From: Mytilus trossulus
Taxonomy: Eukaryota; Mollusca; Bivalvia; Mytilida; Mytilidae
DNA length: 64,000 bases
Direction: 5' to 3'
Assembly: GCF_036588685.1 (NCBI RefSeq)
Contig: NW_026963295.1
Coordinates: forward strand, 4,464,001 to 4,528,000
In this document: piece by piece, positions 1 to 10,084 of the stretch
Layout of the letters: every line of letters starts with the position of its first letter
Numbering within the stretch: position 1 is the first letter of the stretch
Position numbers and translations under genes: made by a program
Notes under the pieces: generated by a model
The model's database searches: none
The model's input: the letters and a program-made list of their open reading frames with translations, nothing else
Told to the model about the DNA's origin: nothing

Positions 1-341
1 ACAATTAATTAAAACATGTTTAATAGTATACTTGCAGTTGCAAGGAACACATTGTGGTTCATCTTCATTTTTTAAAAGATATTCGTGTGTTATTCTAGTA
101 TGACCAATACGACATCTAGTAATAACACACTGATCTTTTCTGCACATAATATTATTAAAAGGTTTGCCTAAATTAGGTTTAATTTCATGCAATTTATTAT
201 CATCTTTTTTACTCCATTTATTTTTCAATATATTAAAAACATATTCTCTAATATTAGATTTAAAATCAGTATATGGTATATCACAGTTAGATAGAGGGTC
301 ACCCAGGGCATTCTTTGCCTCAAGGTCTACAGCTGTGTTTC
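1..341 (-). pseudogene. LINE ORF2, end of RNase H and C-terminal Cys/His region
   Basis: Reading leftward from 341 the frame is open and gives NTAVDLEAKNALGDP, the normal continuation of SHVGILGN in RNase H. About 65 residues of linker follow, then a Cys/His cluster (RCRIGHTRITH..., then QCVPCNCKY) resembling the zinc-binding tail of I-type elements. The 3' UTR and tail lie beyond base 1. Confidence 0.8.
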
Positions 342-452
342 TGTTCCGGACCATATGAGTATTTGGACCATACGCGTATGGTCATGACCATATGCGTATA
401 CTCATATGGTCCGACCATACGCGTATGGTCCGACCGTACGCGTATGGTCGGA
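342..452 (+). repeat. Left TIR, made of GACCATACGCGTATGGTC palindromes
   Basis: The 18-bp perfect palindrome GACCATACGCGTATGGTC occurs at 366-383 and 413-430, with a one-base variant at 433-450. Related CATATG-centred palindromes (GGACCATATG / CATATGGTCC) lie between. The outer ~55 bases match the right TIR in inverted orientation almost perfectly. Further half-units continue to about 520 (ggaccatatgagta at 493-506). Confidence 0.9.
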
Positions 453-543
453 CCATATGAGTATAATACTCGTTTGGTTATTAACGGGCCGGACCATATG
501 AGTATTTGGACCATATAGGTATATTTATTTTTTCCAAATGACA

Positions 544-898
544 TTATAAACGTTTCAATAATACAAGAACTTTATCTAAAAAAAACAGTGATGGTTTAAA
601 ACATGACAATTTTTTAATTTTATAATCCAAAAAACTACGTAAAAATTTAATATTGATGCCATAGTTAGTTTTCATCGCTAGTAACATTTGTGCATGTAGG
701 CTTGGATGACATTCACTTCCACACGGTATCATAGCTTTTTTGCATTTGCAAGAAATTTGTACACGATCTTTTTCATTTACACATTTCGTTTGCGAGTGAA
801 AAACAAGCCTTTTTTTGCAGCTGCGTACAGTGATACCGAGGTCTTTGGCAATTCTGATGTCTACGGTGTTTTTAAGAAGCTCTAGATCTCAAGTATCG
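544..898 (-). pseudogene. Cys-rich open frame inside the palindromic transposon (possible integrase C-terminus remnant)
   Basis: About 118 codons are open on the minus strand, ending at 544; upstream at about 899-901 there is an in-frame TGA and no convincing start. The centre has a cysteine/histidine cluster: a Cys about 10 residues before SCKCKKAMIPCGSECHP. It resembles the CXC-like cluster I associate with the C-termini of bivalve KRBA2/Ginger-type integrase proteins; that similarity is from memory and weak. No DDE core is seen. It may simply be captured sequence. Confidence 0.35.
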
Positions 899-1280
899 TA
901 AAATGATTGACTGCAATACACCATCTTCACAACACAACTTAAATAAACTAATAGTATGCTACTTTCCAGTGACTTCTTATGTAACAGTTCATTAAGAAAT
1001 TTTTGGAATTTAATTTTTTAGTCGACATATTGCCATTTACTCGTAATAACAAATCGGTAATGACCATCGGTAATGACCATCGGTATAAAATGTGTTTACT
1101 TTAAATTTGACAATTAAGTAAAATAAACAATGTGAAACTTCTTATTTTTATTTAGCTTATCTTTTTATTATAATATAATGATACAATAACCTATATGATA
1201 GCGTCTTTTGAATGAACGGTCATACCATATGAAGAGTTTAGAAGTATTAAAGTAAACTGTAACATAGTGTTAATTACCCC

Positions 1281-1390
1281 GACCATACGCGTATGGTCCG
1301 ACCATACGCGTATGGTCGGACCATATGAGTATATACCCATATGGTCATGACCATACGCGTATGGTCCAAATACTCATATGGTCCGGAACA
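1281..1390 (-). repeat. Right TIR of the palindromic transposon
   Basis: This is the inverted counterpart of the left TIR. Perfect 18-bp palindromes lie at 1281-1298, 1300-1317 and 1349-1366, with CATATG-centred units between. It ends at TCCGGAACA, followed by the TTTC target copy. Confidence 0.9.
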
Positions 1391-1757
1391 TTTCCAAGGA
1401 TTCCAACATGACTCGGAACCCATAGACATATTATTTCTTTCAGAAGAATTTTTAAATTCCTCATTACATATAAAATTTTCAGGATTGTTGGGTTTTTAAT
1501 TTTAGTATTTCGTATAGCTTGTAAGCATGAAAGTGAATCCGAACATATAATAAATTTGGATTTATCTGAAGAAGCAATAAATTTCAAAGCCAAAATTATT
1601 GCTTCTGCTTCAGCAGTAAAGATGGATGCATCAGATGGCAAACGGAGGGTTGCAGCTCTGTCCCTGAAGACAGCAGCAGATGCAACTCTATCACCATCTT
1701 TTGATCCATCAGTATAGACAGTTGAAAAATCTAGATAATCGTCTTTAATTTCAGCAT
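1391..1757 (-). pseudogene. LINE ORF2, RNase H domain, N-terminal two thirds
   Basis: RNase H degrades the RNA strand of the RNA/DNA hybrid. Visible motifs are VYTDGSKDGD (first catalytic Asp; DGSK at 1699-1710), SIFTAEAEAI (catalytic Glu), IICSDSLSCLQAI (second Asp) and VPSHVGILGN (the usual SHVGIxGN segment). Coding homology stops exactly at the end of the transposon at 1390 and resumes on the other side at 341. The frame differs from the RT segment, so an indel lies between 1757 and 1932. Confidence 0.88.
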
Positions 1758-1931
1758 AGAATTAAAAGAGGATTTGTTTTATTTTTATTGTGTTCACGGA
1801 GATCAAATATCATTTTTGGTTTGGGAAATTCCCATGGAGGACATTTGCAAGTTTGAACTTGAGCAACAGATTTTTAATCAAAAGAAGCTAAATGTGGTTT
1901 TAAACGTAAACCTAACGGAGGCATTTTATTT

Positions 1932-3344
1932 TCATGTTTTGCAAAAAATATCTTCATCAATCGGATTAAAAACACAGCTGTAGGCAGGATTATCTGAGTG
2001 GGCTTTTAGTTTGACAGCATATTGAAGTCCAAGCTTCAAACGTCTGTCAGAGAGTGAGTGCTCATCAGCCTCTACATACAGACTCTCAACTGGTGAGGTT
2101 TTAAATGCGCCAAGACAGAGACGCAAACCTTGGTGATGCACAGCATCGATAATCTGTATGTAGGACTTCCTTGCAGAGCCATACACTATAGAGCCATAAT
2201 CTAGTTTAGATCTAACAAGAGATCTATATAAATTGAGTAAAATGTTGCGATCAGCACCCCAGTCAGTGCTGCCGACAACTTTTAAAATATCTAAAGCTTT
2301 TAAACATCTCGCTTTTAACATTTTGATATGGGGTAGAAAGGTTAACTTTTTATCGAAAAGTAAACCAAGAAATTTGGTTTCATCAACCATTTTAATTGGG
2401 TTGCCGTACAAAGTTAGTTCTGGATCAAGATGCAATTTTCTTTTGTTACAAAAATGCATCCCGACCGTTTTTGAAGTGGAAAATTTAAAACCATTTTCCG
2501 AGGCCCATTTTTCAATTCTTCCAAGACATAATTGTAATTGTCTTTCAATGTTATTCATATTTTTGCCTCTGTAACATATTAAAAAATCATCAACGTACAA
2601 TGAACCTTCAATATTACTTTTTAAAACTTCAACAAGGCTGTTGATTTTAAGACTAAATAATGTAACAGATAAAATACTGCCCTGAGGGACACCCATCTCT
2701 TGATAATAAAGATCAGACATGGTCGAATTAACTCTAACATTAAATTGTCTATTAGAGAGAAAATTAGAAATAAAATTAGGCATATTGCCTTTCAACCCTA
2801 TATCAAATAGATCTTTTAAAATACCATATTTTCATGCAGTATCATAGGCCTTCTCAAGGTCAAAAAAGACCGACACCACATGCTCTTTTTTCGCAAAACC
2901 ATTACGGACAAATGATTCGAATCGAACAAGATGATCAAGAGTACTGCGACCCTGTCGGAATCCACACTGGATATTGGCTAATAGCCCATTGGATTCCAGG
3001 AACCAAACAAGGCGATCATTGACCATCCGTTCGAGTGTTTTACAGACACAACTGGTAAGAGCAATTGGTCGATAATTAATAGGATCCGTATGATCTTTAC
3101 TTGGTTTTGGAATAGGCACGACGGTTGCAAGCTTCCAGATTGATGGTAAATCACCAGATTCCCAGATGTTATTCATGAGCTGCAAGAGAGCTTCTAGCGA
3201 GGAATCTGGCAAGTGTTTTAAAAGTTGGTAGTGAATATTATCAGGCCCACAGGCTGTATCATGGGCTTTTGACAGAGATGTTTTAAGTTCTTCAAGAGAA
3301 AATAGTTTATTATAATTTTCACCATTTTTTTATTTAAAGTTTAA
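1932..3344 (-). pseudogene. LINE ORF2, reverse transcriptase domain with nonsense mutation
   Basis: RT motifs run in order: NYRPIALTSC, GFRQGRSTLDHL, VFFDLEKAYD (motif A, catalytic Asp), GVPQGSILS (motif B) and YVDD at 2586-2597 (motif C). The frame is the same as the endonuclease. A TGA at 2832-2834 follows YDTA, where the family has a tryptophan (TGG), so one G-to-A change explains it. Downstream codons (KYGILKDL...) continue in frame to a stop at 1932-1934. Past that point homology continues in another frame, so there is at least one indel before the RNase H. Confidence 0.9.
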
Positions 3345-4598
3345 TTAAATTTTTTCTTTTTGTTTTTTAACTTTTTTAAAGTCTTCCCTGTAGTTGTTAC
3401 AAGAAGAAGACTTCGCAAAAGTTTCACAAAGTTTGTTGGCAATATCCTTTTCAGATGTTAATAAATTATTGCCGTCTTTCAAATGTTTTACAGTGGCTTT
3501 AGAATTTTTACCTTTTATTTTATTTACCATATTCCAAACTTTTGTCATCGGAGTGCGAGATGTAATCCCCGAGACAATTTTTTTCCAGGATGTTCGTCGG
3601 GCTTGCCTACAAGTCCGCCGTGCCTTAGCGCGAAAAATACGGAAATTACTCAAGTTTTCCGTCGTTGGTTGTTGATTGAACCGTCTTTCAGATTTTTTAC
3701 GGTCACCTATGGCTTGATCACAAGCGTCATCAAACCATGGTTTAATGGGATGTTTTGGATTTGCCGAGGTCTTAGGAATAGTTCTGTCAGCAATTGACGT
3801 TAGAACTGTATTAAAAGTTAAAATTGGATCTTGCACAGTCTCAAACATCTTTGACTGAAGTTCCGCTCGACAGAGATTCTCAAACAAGGACCAGTCCGCC
3901 TTGTCAAGTTTCCAACGTGGTACTCTCTGTTGGGCAGAATTAAAAAGATGTTCAAGTACTATTGGAAAATGATCACTTCCACATAGATCATCATGAACAC
4001 GCCATGAATAATCCAGAAGCAGAGAGGGATCGCATATAGTGATATCAATAGAAGAATAAGACCCGTTTCCAGGATGAAGATACGTATTAGATCCATCGTT
4101 AAAAATGCATAATCCTTCTTGAGAGACAAAGTCCTCAATGATCTCACCTTTGGCATTATGAGTCTTTCTACCCCATAATGGATTGTGGGCATTGAAGTCG
4201 CCTATAAGTATAAATGGTGAGGGTAATTGATCAGTGAGGTTTTTGAGTTTTGCTTTATCGATAATTGAATTAGGTGGAATATATATCGAACATAATGTAA
4301 TTGTTTTGTCTAATGATAAACGAATTGCAACTGCTTGCAGATCCGTTGTGAGTTGGACTGTGCTATGAATGACGTTGTCCTTCACAAAAATGGATGATCC
4401 GCCTGCAGCACGTTCATCTACCTTAGAAAATGTGCTATACATGTTGTATCCTTTTAAAGATACGTTGTCACTTTCTTTTAGATGAGTTTCTTGAAGACAA
4501 AATGCAATAGGTATAGGTAAAAAAGACTGAACTAGAAGTGTTAACTCGAGAAGATATATTTTAAGACCTCGGCAGTTCCATTGGATTATATTTGTCAT
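3345..4598 (-). pseudogene. LINE ORF2, N-terminal part: APE-type endonuclease
   Basis: This domain nicks the target DNA to prime reverse transcription. It starts at the ATG at 4598 (MTNIIQWNCRGLK). The family's active-site motifs are present: N8 in WNCRG, E37 in QETHL, GDFNAHN at 133-139, SSIDITICD near 182-190 and SDH at 208-210, so the domain itself looks chemically intact. The remainder (about 220-417) is the basic linker leading to the RT and ends at a TAA (3345-3347). The same frame continues through a second TAA at 3330-3332 straight into the RT, so this is one polyprotein broken by point mutations, not a separate gene. Confidence 0.9.
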
Positions 4599-4729
4599 TA
4601 TTTAATAAAAGAAGGGCGAATGCTGTCGAGTTTGCCAGCATTCTTATTTCGCTCACCCTACGATCGTGATCTTTCGGGTGGCGGAACACTTTCGGTTTCC
4701 ATTTCAGTTTCGATGATAAGTGTTGAAAA

Positions 4730-6096
4730 TCAGTTGTGTGAGGAGAGTCGTCGATCTCCAGGATTACGTGCAGCTGGTGTTACTCCGCCTCGACCCCTAC
4801 CCTGCGACCTCGAATCAGAAGACTTCTGAGAGGATGTATTTCCTGGCTTCTTTTGGACATCCTTCTTTTCTTGAGAACGTAGAGGAGATGGGGCTCTGGT
4901 AGACTGTGTACTGGACGAAGAAGATGAAGGAAGACTTTTGGAGGTGGAAGAATCATCTATGTCACTGGGAAGATCCCAGACAGATTCACCGCTCCAATTG
5001 TGTATTTCTACTGTTTCTTTTTTATTTGATTTTTTTTTCTCATTTTTTTTTTTGTGATGATAGTGAGCTCTGTAGGGAAGATTGAGTTGACTGAGTACTT
5101 GTTTTGGAAGATATTAGTTTTCTTGGAATTAATATTCTATCGGTAGGTTCTGTTTCAACAGGCAGCATTTTAAAATTGTCCGCATCAATTGGCCAAGTCA
5201 TGCGAGTTTGTGTATTGACTGAATGAGCGGACAACTTTACTGGCGTACGATGGTCTGTTTGAAACAAGGAGATCATTCGAAACAGAAGCTATCTGTTTAG
5301 CTTCTGGATAACTAATGTTTCTTTCTGTTTTAATTTTAATAATATTTTTTTCTTTAAGGTAAACAGGGCAGTCCCTAGACGATGAAAAATGGGATTCACC
5401 ACAGTTTACACATTTAGAAGATTCAGAGTGACAGTTTGTTCCCTCGTGTCCTTCGTCAGAACACTTGAAGCATCTCTGCTTACCACGACATTGTTTGCTT
5501 CCATGACCAAACTTTTGACAAGTAAAGCATCGAATTGGGTTTGGGATAAACATGTCAACTCTGATTCCGAAGCAACCTAAAGTAATAGATGGAGGAGGAG
5601 TTGGAGTTCTAAAGGTAAAAAGATAAGTATTTAATTTGATTATATTTCCATTCTTTTTAATTTGAAATCTAATAACATTAGTAACACCTTGGCTTGAAAG
5701 TTCCTCACCGATTTCTTCCACTGTAAGGTCACCAAGGTATTGACTTCTGTCTCGAATTATCCCCTTACAGCTGTTCAAACTGTTATGAGGAGAAGCAGAA
5801 ACAGGAAAGTTTGATATTGTAGACATTGTAAGTAAATTTGTTGATTGACTTTTGTTGGAACATTCAACCAACAAATTGCCAGATCTCATTTTTGAAACTT
5901 TTTTAACAGTACCAGCAACGCTTTGAATTTGTTTGTGAATTACAAAGGGCGATACTTTTGAAATTGGTTTTTCATCTGTTCCTTTTATTACAATAAATCT
6001 TGGCCAACTGTCATCTTCCCGACAGGGCTCTGATTCATCACATTTTCTTTTCTTATGTATTAAAGCTGATTTAGAGGGTTTGTTTTGTTGTGCCAT
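4730..6096 (-). pseudogene. LINE ORF1, gag-like nucleic-acid-binding protein (frameshifted)
   Basis: ORF1 proteins of I-type LINEs bind the element RNA and act as chaperones. The likely start is the ATG at 6094-6096 (MAQQNKPSK...); an upstream in-frame ATG at 6204 is possible but adds an unlikely leader. Residues 33 to about 180 resemble the RNA-recognition folds of this family (a RFIVIKG strand, then hydrophobic repeats). Three zinc knuckles follow at about residues 190-203 (CFTCQKFGHGSKQC), 209-222 (CFKCSDEGHEGTNC) and 229-243 (CVNCGESHFSSSRDC, spacing CX2CX3HX6C). The frame shifts near 5190-5240, after a SYASKVV segment, and again in the poly-T run near 5030-5050. The Ser/Arg/Gly-rich tail then runs to a TGA at 4730-4732. 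The endonuclease ORF follows after 131 bases. Confidence 0.85.
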
Positions 6097-6240
6097 ATGA
6101 TCCACCGGAGGGTAGTTTAAAGAAAATCCGAGTCCGATGTCAGAAAAGATAACAATGTAAATATTTTTGATTTTAACAAACGAAATCTCTTTATTACTAA
6201 ACAATTATAACACCAGGGTTTTCGATATCACAAACTTAAA

Positions 6241-7429
6241 AAAGTATCTTTTTAAATTCGATGATCGGTAAAAAGATATATTTCGGAAATATTAATGAAC
6301 TTGCATGTACATCTTATACGTTCGGGTACTTCAAATCCAATCTTTTACCATTTGATTAGGGACTTTTTAACATGCTTATGGAAATATTCTATACAAAGCA
6401 CGAACGTACATTGTTATAACAATACCGTTGTCAAGTCATTAAAGATGGCATTTATTTAGGTAATATTGATTCTCTCAATATCCTTCCATATACATAGACA
6501 TATGTGTAGATCTTGGCTTGCTTATCGTTTTTCATCTCGACGTTTCTTTATATCTATCCAAGTTTACTTATCTATTTAAATGGCAGACATGCATATTTCT
6601 TTTATTAAAATCGTCTATCATGGTTGTATAAGAAACTTGCTGATCATTTTCCTTTCTGGTCATAAATGCTATAACAATTCATCTCTATATATTACAGTTT
6701 CATAATGATAATATGTACAAATAAACACGAAATAGGTTTAAACGTCATTACAATGCAAATTTTCTAACGTAAGTAGTCGTATAAGAGAATAATTGTAAAT
6801 GAACAATAAGAGGATATATACATCGTAACTATTACTTCCCTTTCTTTTTTCTCTAGAGCCTTTGTCAAGATAATAACACAACCTGTATGTAACCCTTATT
6901 TTTTTTTATCTTTAGTCATATCGGTCACATTGTTTGTCAAGGGAGATAATCCAAATTGCCAAGTAATTAATATGGGCAGTTAAATTTAGTTTATTTTTAC
7001 ATAGTATGTTTTTGTAAAAGTAAACGTTAACAGACGAAGACGGAAGCTAAATGACGGAAACCAGTCATTTGACCTTAAAGCTGTGTCAGCTTGAATCAGA
7101 ATGAAAGAGTGACATAAAGAAGAAAATGCGCAATTAGTCTTTTATGATTCTGTACACAATAATGAGAGCTGGAGTATCTTTTCTATATTTCTGTGTTTCT
7201 GTAATTTCCTCTTTCTTCAGTTGTTTATTTTTTTCCAATGTTTCTAATAATGGCAATAATAATTCAAATGCTACTGTTCTTCCAACAAAACAAAGAATAC
7301 AACCTGAAATAGATTTCAACATACATAAATCTACAAAATACATAAAAAGGATATACTCATGAAAAATACCTTTCTAGATGTCATTCAACCGGAAAATGTT
7401 AATAATAAATTTGATGAGTCCTAACACAA
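6241..7429. other. No recognisable gene
   Basis: A+T-rich, with no open frame resembling a protein and no clear transposon ends. The stretch around 6340-6480 may be a fragment of a dispersed mussel repeat, but I cannot define its limits. Confidence 0.4.
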
Positions 7430-7444
7430 TTGCCTAACATAAGG

Positions 7445-7690
7445 ATTTTTTATAACATAAGCAACACGACGGGTGCCACATGTGGAGAAGGATCTGCTTA
7501 CCATTCCGGAGCACCTGAGATCACTCCTAGATTTTGGTGGGGTTTTTGTTGCTTATTCTTTAGTTTTATATGTTGTGTCATGTGTTCCATTGTTTGTCTT
7601 TTTGTCTTCTTTCATTTTTAGCCACGCGTTGTTGCTTTATTTTCGAATTATGAGTTAAACTGTCCCTCTGGTATCTTTCGTCCTTCTTTT
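7445..7690 (+). repeat. Penelope-like element 3' tail (5'-truncated copy)
   Basis: It contains 'gcaacacgacgggtgccaca', then 'ggagcacctgagatcac', then 'tggtatctttcg'. The same tail follows RT coding sequence at 25.5 kb and 51.3 kb, so it marks the 3' end of that PLE family. Short frames across it are not genes. Confidence 0.75.
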
Positions 7691-8734
7691 GCATAGAGAC
7701 ATATTTGAATGAAAAAAATGAAATCGGGAAAAATAGTTGATTATTTTGATAGAGCCTGTGTTTGTTTTAAACATTAACATTTTCTATGTGTTTCTCTCAA
7801 TAAGGGTTGTGTTACTGTCCCTATATATATTCAATAATGACGTTTAATTTATAACCTCTTCCAAACGCACTTTGATTTATATCATACTATCAATTTTGTT
7901 GTGTTTTTACTATACGGTTTTGCAATACACGATATATAATGAATGTTAATGCACTGATTATATTTTCGGATACAATAGTAATAAGCTACGCATTTTAGAT
8001 ACAGAGTAAACTGTTCTGTGATATCTTCTGCTATAGGCATTCACAAGGTCTATATTGCAGGAATGTAGGATCAGCCTAGAACTGAAACAGATTTATTAAA
8101 TTATCCTCATGACAACATTATTTTAAAATAAAAGAAGAATGTGTCCATGATGCCCTAGCTTGTAATTATATATTTTCAGTTTTATTGGTTTTCTATTTGT
8201 TACTCTTATGTAATAATGTGTTGTAATTGACAATGAGCCAATCAACCAGCTGATACCTAACAATGAAGAAGTAAACAATTTAAGGTCATCGTACGGTTTA
8301 CAACAATAGGCAAAATGAATACTTCATAGTAAGCTATAAAAGGCCCAAAATGACAAGTGTAACATTATTCAAATTAGAAATTATCAGAATAATTTTTGTA
8401 CAAAACAATAATCGATAATTCAATATCATTCATGTTTCCAACAATAAACGACAATCACTGAAATTCAGGCTCCGTATTAAGAACAAGTTAATACATATTA
8501 TGGCCGAGTAAAACATGTTGCGGGCGCTATATCATCTTCTGTCCTTGAACGGTAGTGTAATGGCATAGCATACAAAAAACTCGTCTGAGAAAGCTTAGCA
8601 CATCAGATTGACATAAAAAAGCTAACAAAGTAATTAAAGACACTGACTTCAGATTTGCGATTACTCGATCTTATCCAGTTGAAGGCATAAACCAAAAAAT
8701 AAGGAAAACATTGTTCTTTTTTTAAAATATTCAC
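7691..8734. other. Intergenic, with a degraded dispersed-repeat fragment
   Basis: About 8260-8470 resembles in order the minus-strand version of the family seen intact at 59.76-60.2 kb ('ggtcatcgtacggttt', 'gctataaaaggcccaaaatgac'). The rest shows nothing recognisable. Confidence 0.45.
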
Positions 8735-10020
8735 CCGTCTTACCATGTCAAAAAATGAACTTAGGGAACATATATTTTTTCTAGTGAGCTTCCTCCAGGC
8801 ATGCTTGGAGGATGCTCCGAGCATTTTAGTGAAGCTAATATCGTTAATACACCATTACATTCCCATTAATGGCAATCAAATATAAAAGTAATAGTTAAGA
8901 GCTTGTATGAGCTTTTTGTGAGCCTTTTGTACGCCCGAATTAATAAAGTTTTACTAAGTTACCCTAGAAAATTAGTTAATTGACACAAAAATAGATAAAT
9001 CAAAACTTGAGATTAAACAGTTTAGGGACATTTAATCAACATGAGAACGAATAGCTCTAATATAACTAAAACATATGTATACAAAGCCGATCATAATAAC
9101 ACAACAGTGGTTGTAAAAAATGGATTAAATCAAACCAGAAACAAATCACCTTAACAGTTATAATTACTTGAAAATAAAAATGTTGTTGTCAAATCTATAA
9201 AAAATATTGTTGAAAAACTATATAGGAAAAAAGAAATAGATTCACAAACTTATAATTTTTTTGAAGAATGATAACGAATCAAAACATTAACACATGTATC
9301 TTCTTCCGAAAATTCATAAAATCAGTCTAGAAATAATTAATGAGGCATTTAGAACTGGTCAAATAGTTAGCAACATAAACATTTCCTACCGACCAATCAT
9401 CCATAAGTGTAACTCTACCACGAGACGCATTGAAAGATTACTGGATCTAATTCTAAAACCATTATTGAAGAGTCATCACTTTTACATTCAAGATACCAAA
9501 GACTTCATTTATAAAATAGAGTCGCACAACGTACATTAAGAATGCATTCTCCATGTCTATTATGTAACAGTTATCAATGCATTTTCATCAGTTGACAAAC
9601 TAGAATATACTTTAAAAATTTTAAACACACAGAATAAACGGCATTTGTAGAGTTAAGAAACATTGAACTTGAAGTAAATGGACATGTATACAAACAAATA
9701 ATACGAGCGCCTATTGGTGGTATATGATTTACATCAGTCTGGTCTATTAAAAATATCTTAGATATAAAGTTCCAATGGATAGAAAACATCAAATTGCACT
9801 GCGAATACAAAGACGACAGTTTTATGTTCTTCACAGGGACATTAAAACAGGTTGAAAATTTCTTTAACACAGCAAACAACATATTGTCCCTCTGCTTAAA
9901 ATCACATTTGAGGTGTCTAGATTTAGCTTGACCTATTTATTTACCGAAGTGTACAGAGGTAAAAGATTCAAAAATAATAACATACTTGATGTTCAATTAA
10001 AAAAAAAACACGAAACGTAC
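8735..10020 (+). mobile_element. Penelope-like element remnant, plus-strand arm of an inverted pair
   Basis: Translated pieces in order match a PLE reverse transcriptase: NITKTYVYKADHNNTTVVV near 9060, YLLPKIHK at about 9297-9320, YRPIIHKCNS at about 9388, then FYIQDTKDFIYKI. After an internal deletion that removes RT motif A come IKNILDIKFQWIENIKLHC and FMFFTGTLKQVENFFNTAN. Multiple stops and frameshifts make it a dead copy. The minus-strand arm at 10085-11555 is a diverged second copy with the same parts in mirror order. Confidence 0.8.
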
Positions 10021-10084
10021 CAATATTTGAATATTAAATGTTTATCTAATTCAGCGATGTGACTATTATTTCTAATATGACATA

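Larger units (their letters stand above)
342..1390. mobile_element. 1049-bp DNA transposon with palindrome-built TIRs, inserted in the LINE RNase H
   Basis: The ends are inverted copies starting TGTTCCGGACC and finishing GGTCCGGAACA. They are flanked by direct repeats TTTC at 338-341 and 1391-1394, a 4-bp target-site duplication. Removing the element plus one TTTC rejoins the RNase H reading frame with no lost codon (minus-strand junction GGA|AAC, G-N). The inverted repeats are about 110 bp each and consist mainly of nested short palindromes. The interior keeps a remnant Cys-rich reading frame on the minus strand. TG...CA ends with a 4-bp duplication fit integrase-like (Ginger-type) DNA transposons, but that assignment is inference; no full transposase is present. 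Confidence 0.88.
1..6240 (-). mobile_element. Degenerate non-LTR retrotransposon (I/Nimb-type LINE), 3' end beyond window
   Basis: The element reads right to left: a gag-like ORF1 (about 6096 to 4730), then ORF2 with an APE-type endonuclease (from 4598), reverse transcriptase (to 1932), RNase H (about 1757 to 321) and a C-terminal Cys/His segment (about 140 to 1). This domain order, with RNase H after the RT, is typical of the I superfamily (I, Nimb, Ingi, R1-like clades); the exact clade is inference. The 5' edge near 6240 is approximate, being the end of recognisable element sequence upstream of ORF1. The copy is dead: ORF1 has at least two frameshifts, ORF2 has in-frame stops at 3345-3347, 3330-3332 and 2832-2834 and a frameshift between the RT and RNase H, and a DNA transposon occupies 342-1390. 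Confidence 0.9.

Noticed and set aside
315..544. Open frames of 67 and 74 codons on opposite strands
   Set aside because: They consist of translated GACCATACGCGTATGGTC palindromes in the transposon TIR, not protein.
2233..2574. 113-codon plus-strand frame
   Set aside because: Antisense shadow of the LINE reverse transcriptase.
3394..3797. 93- and 104-codon plus-strand frames
   Set aside because: Antisense shadows of the LINE endonuclease/linker.
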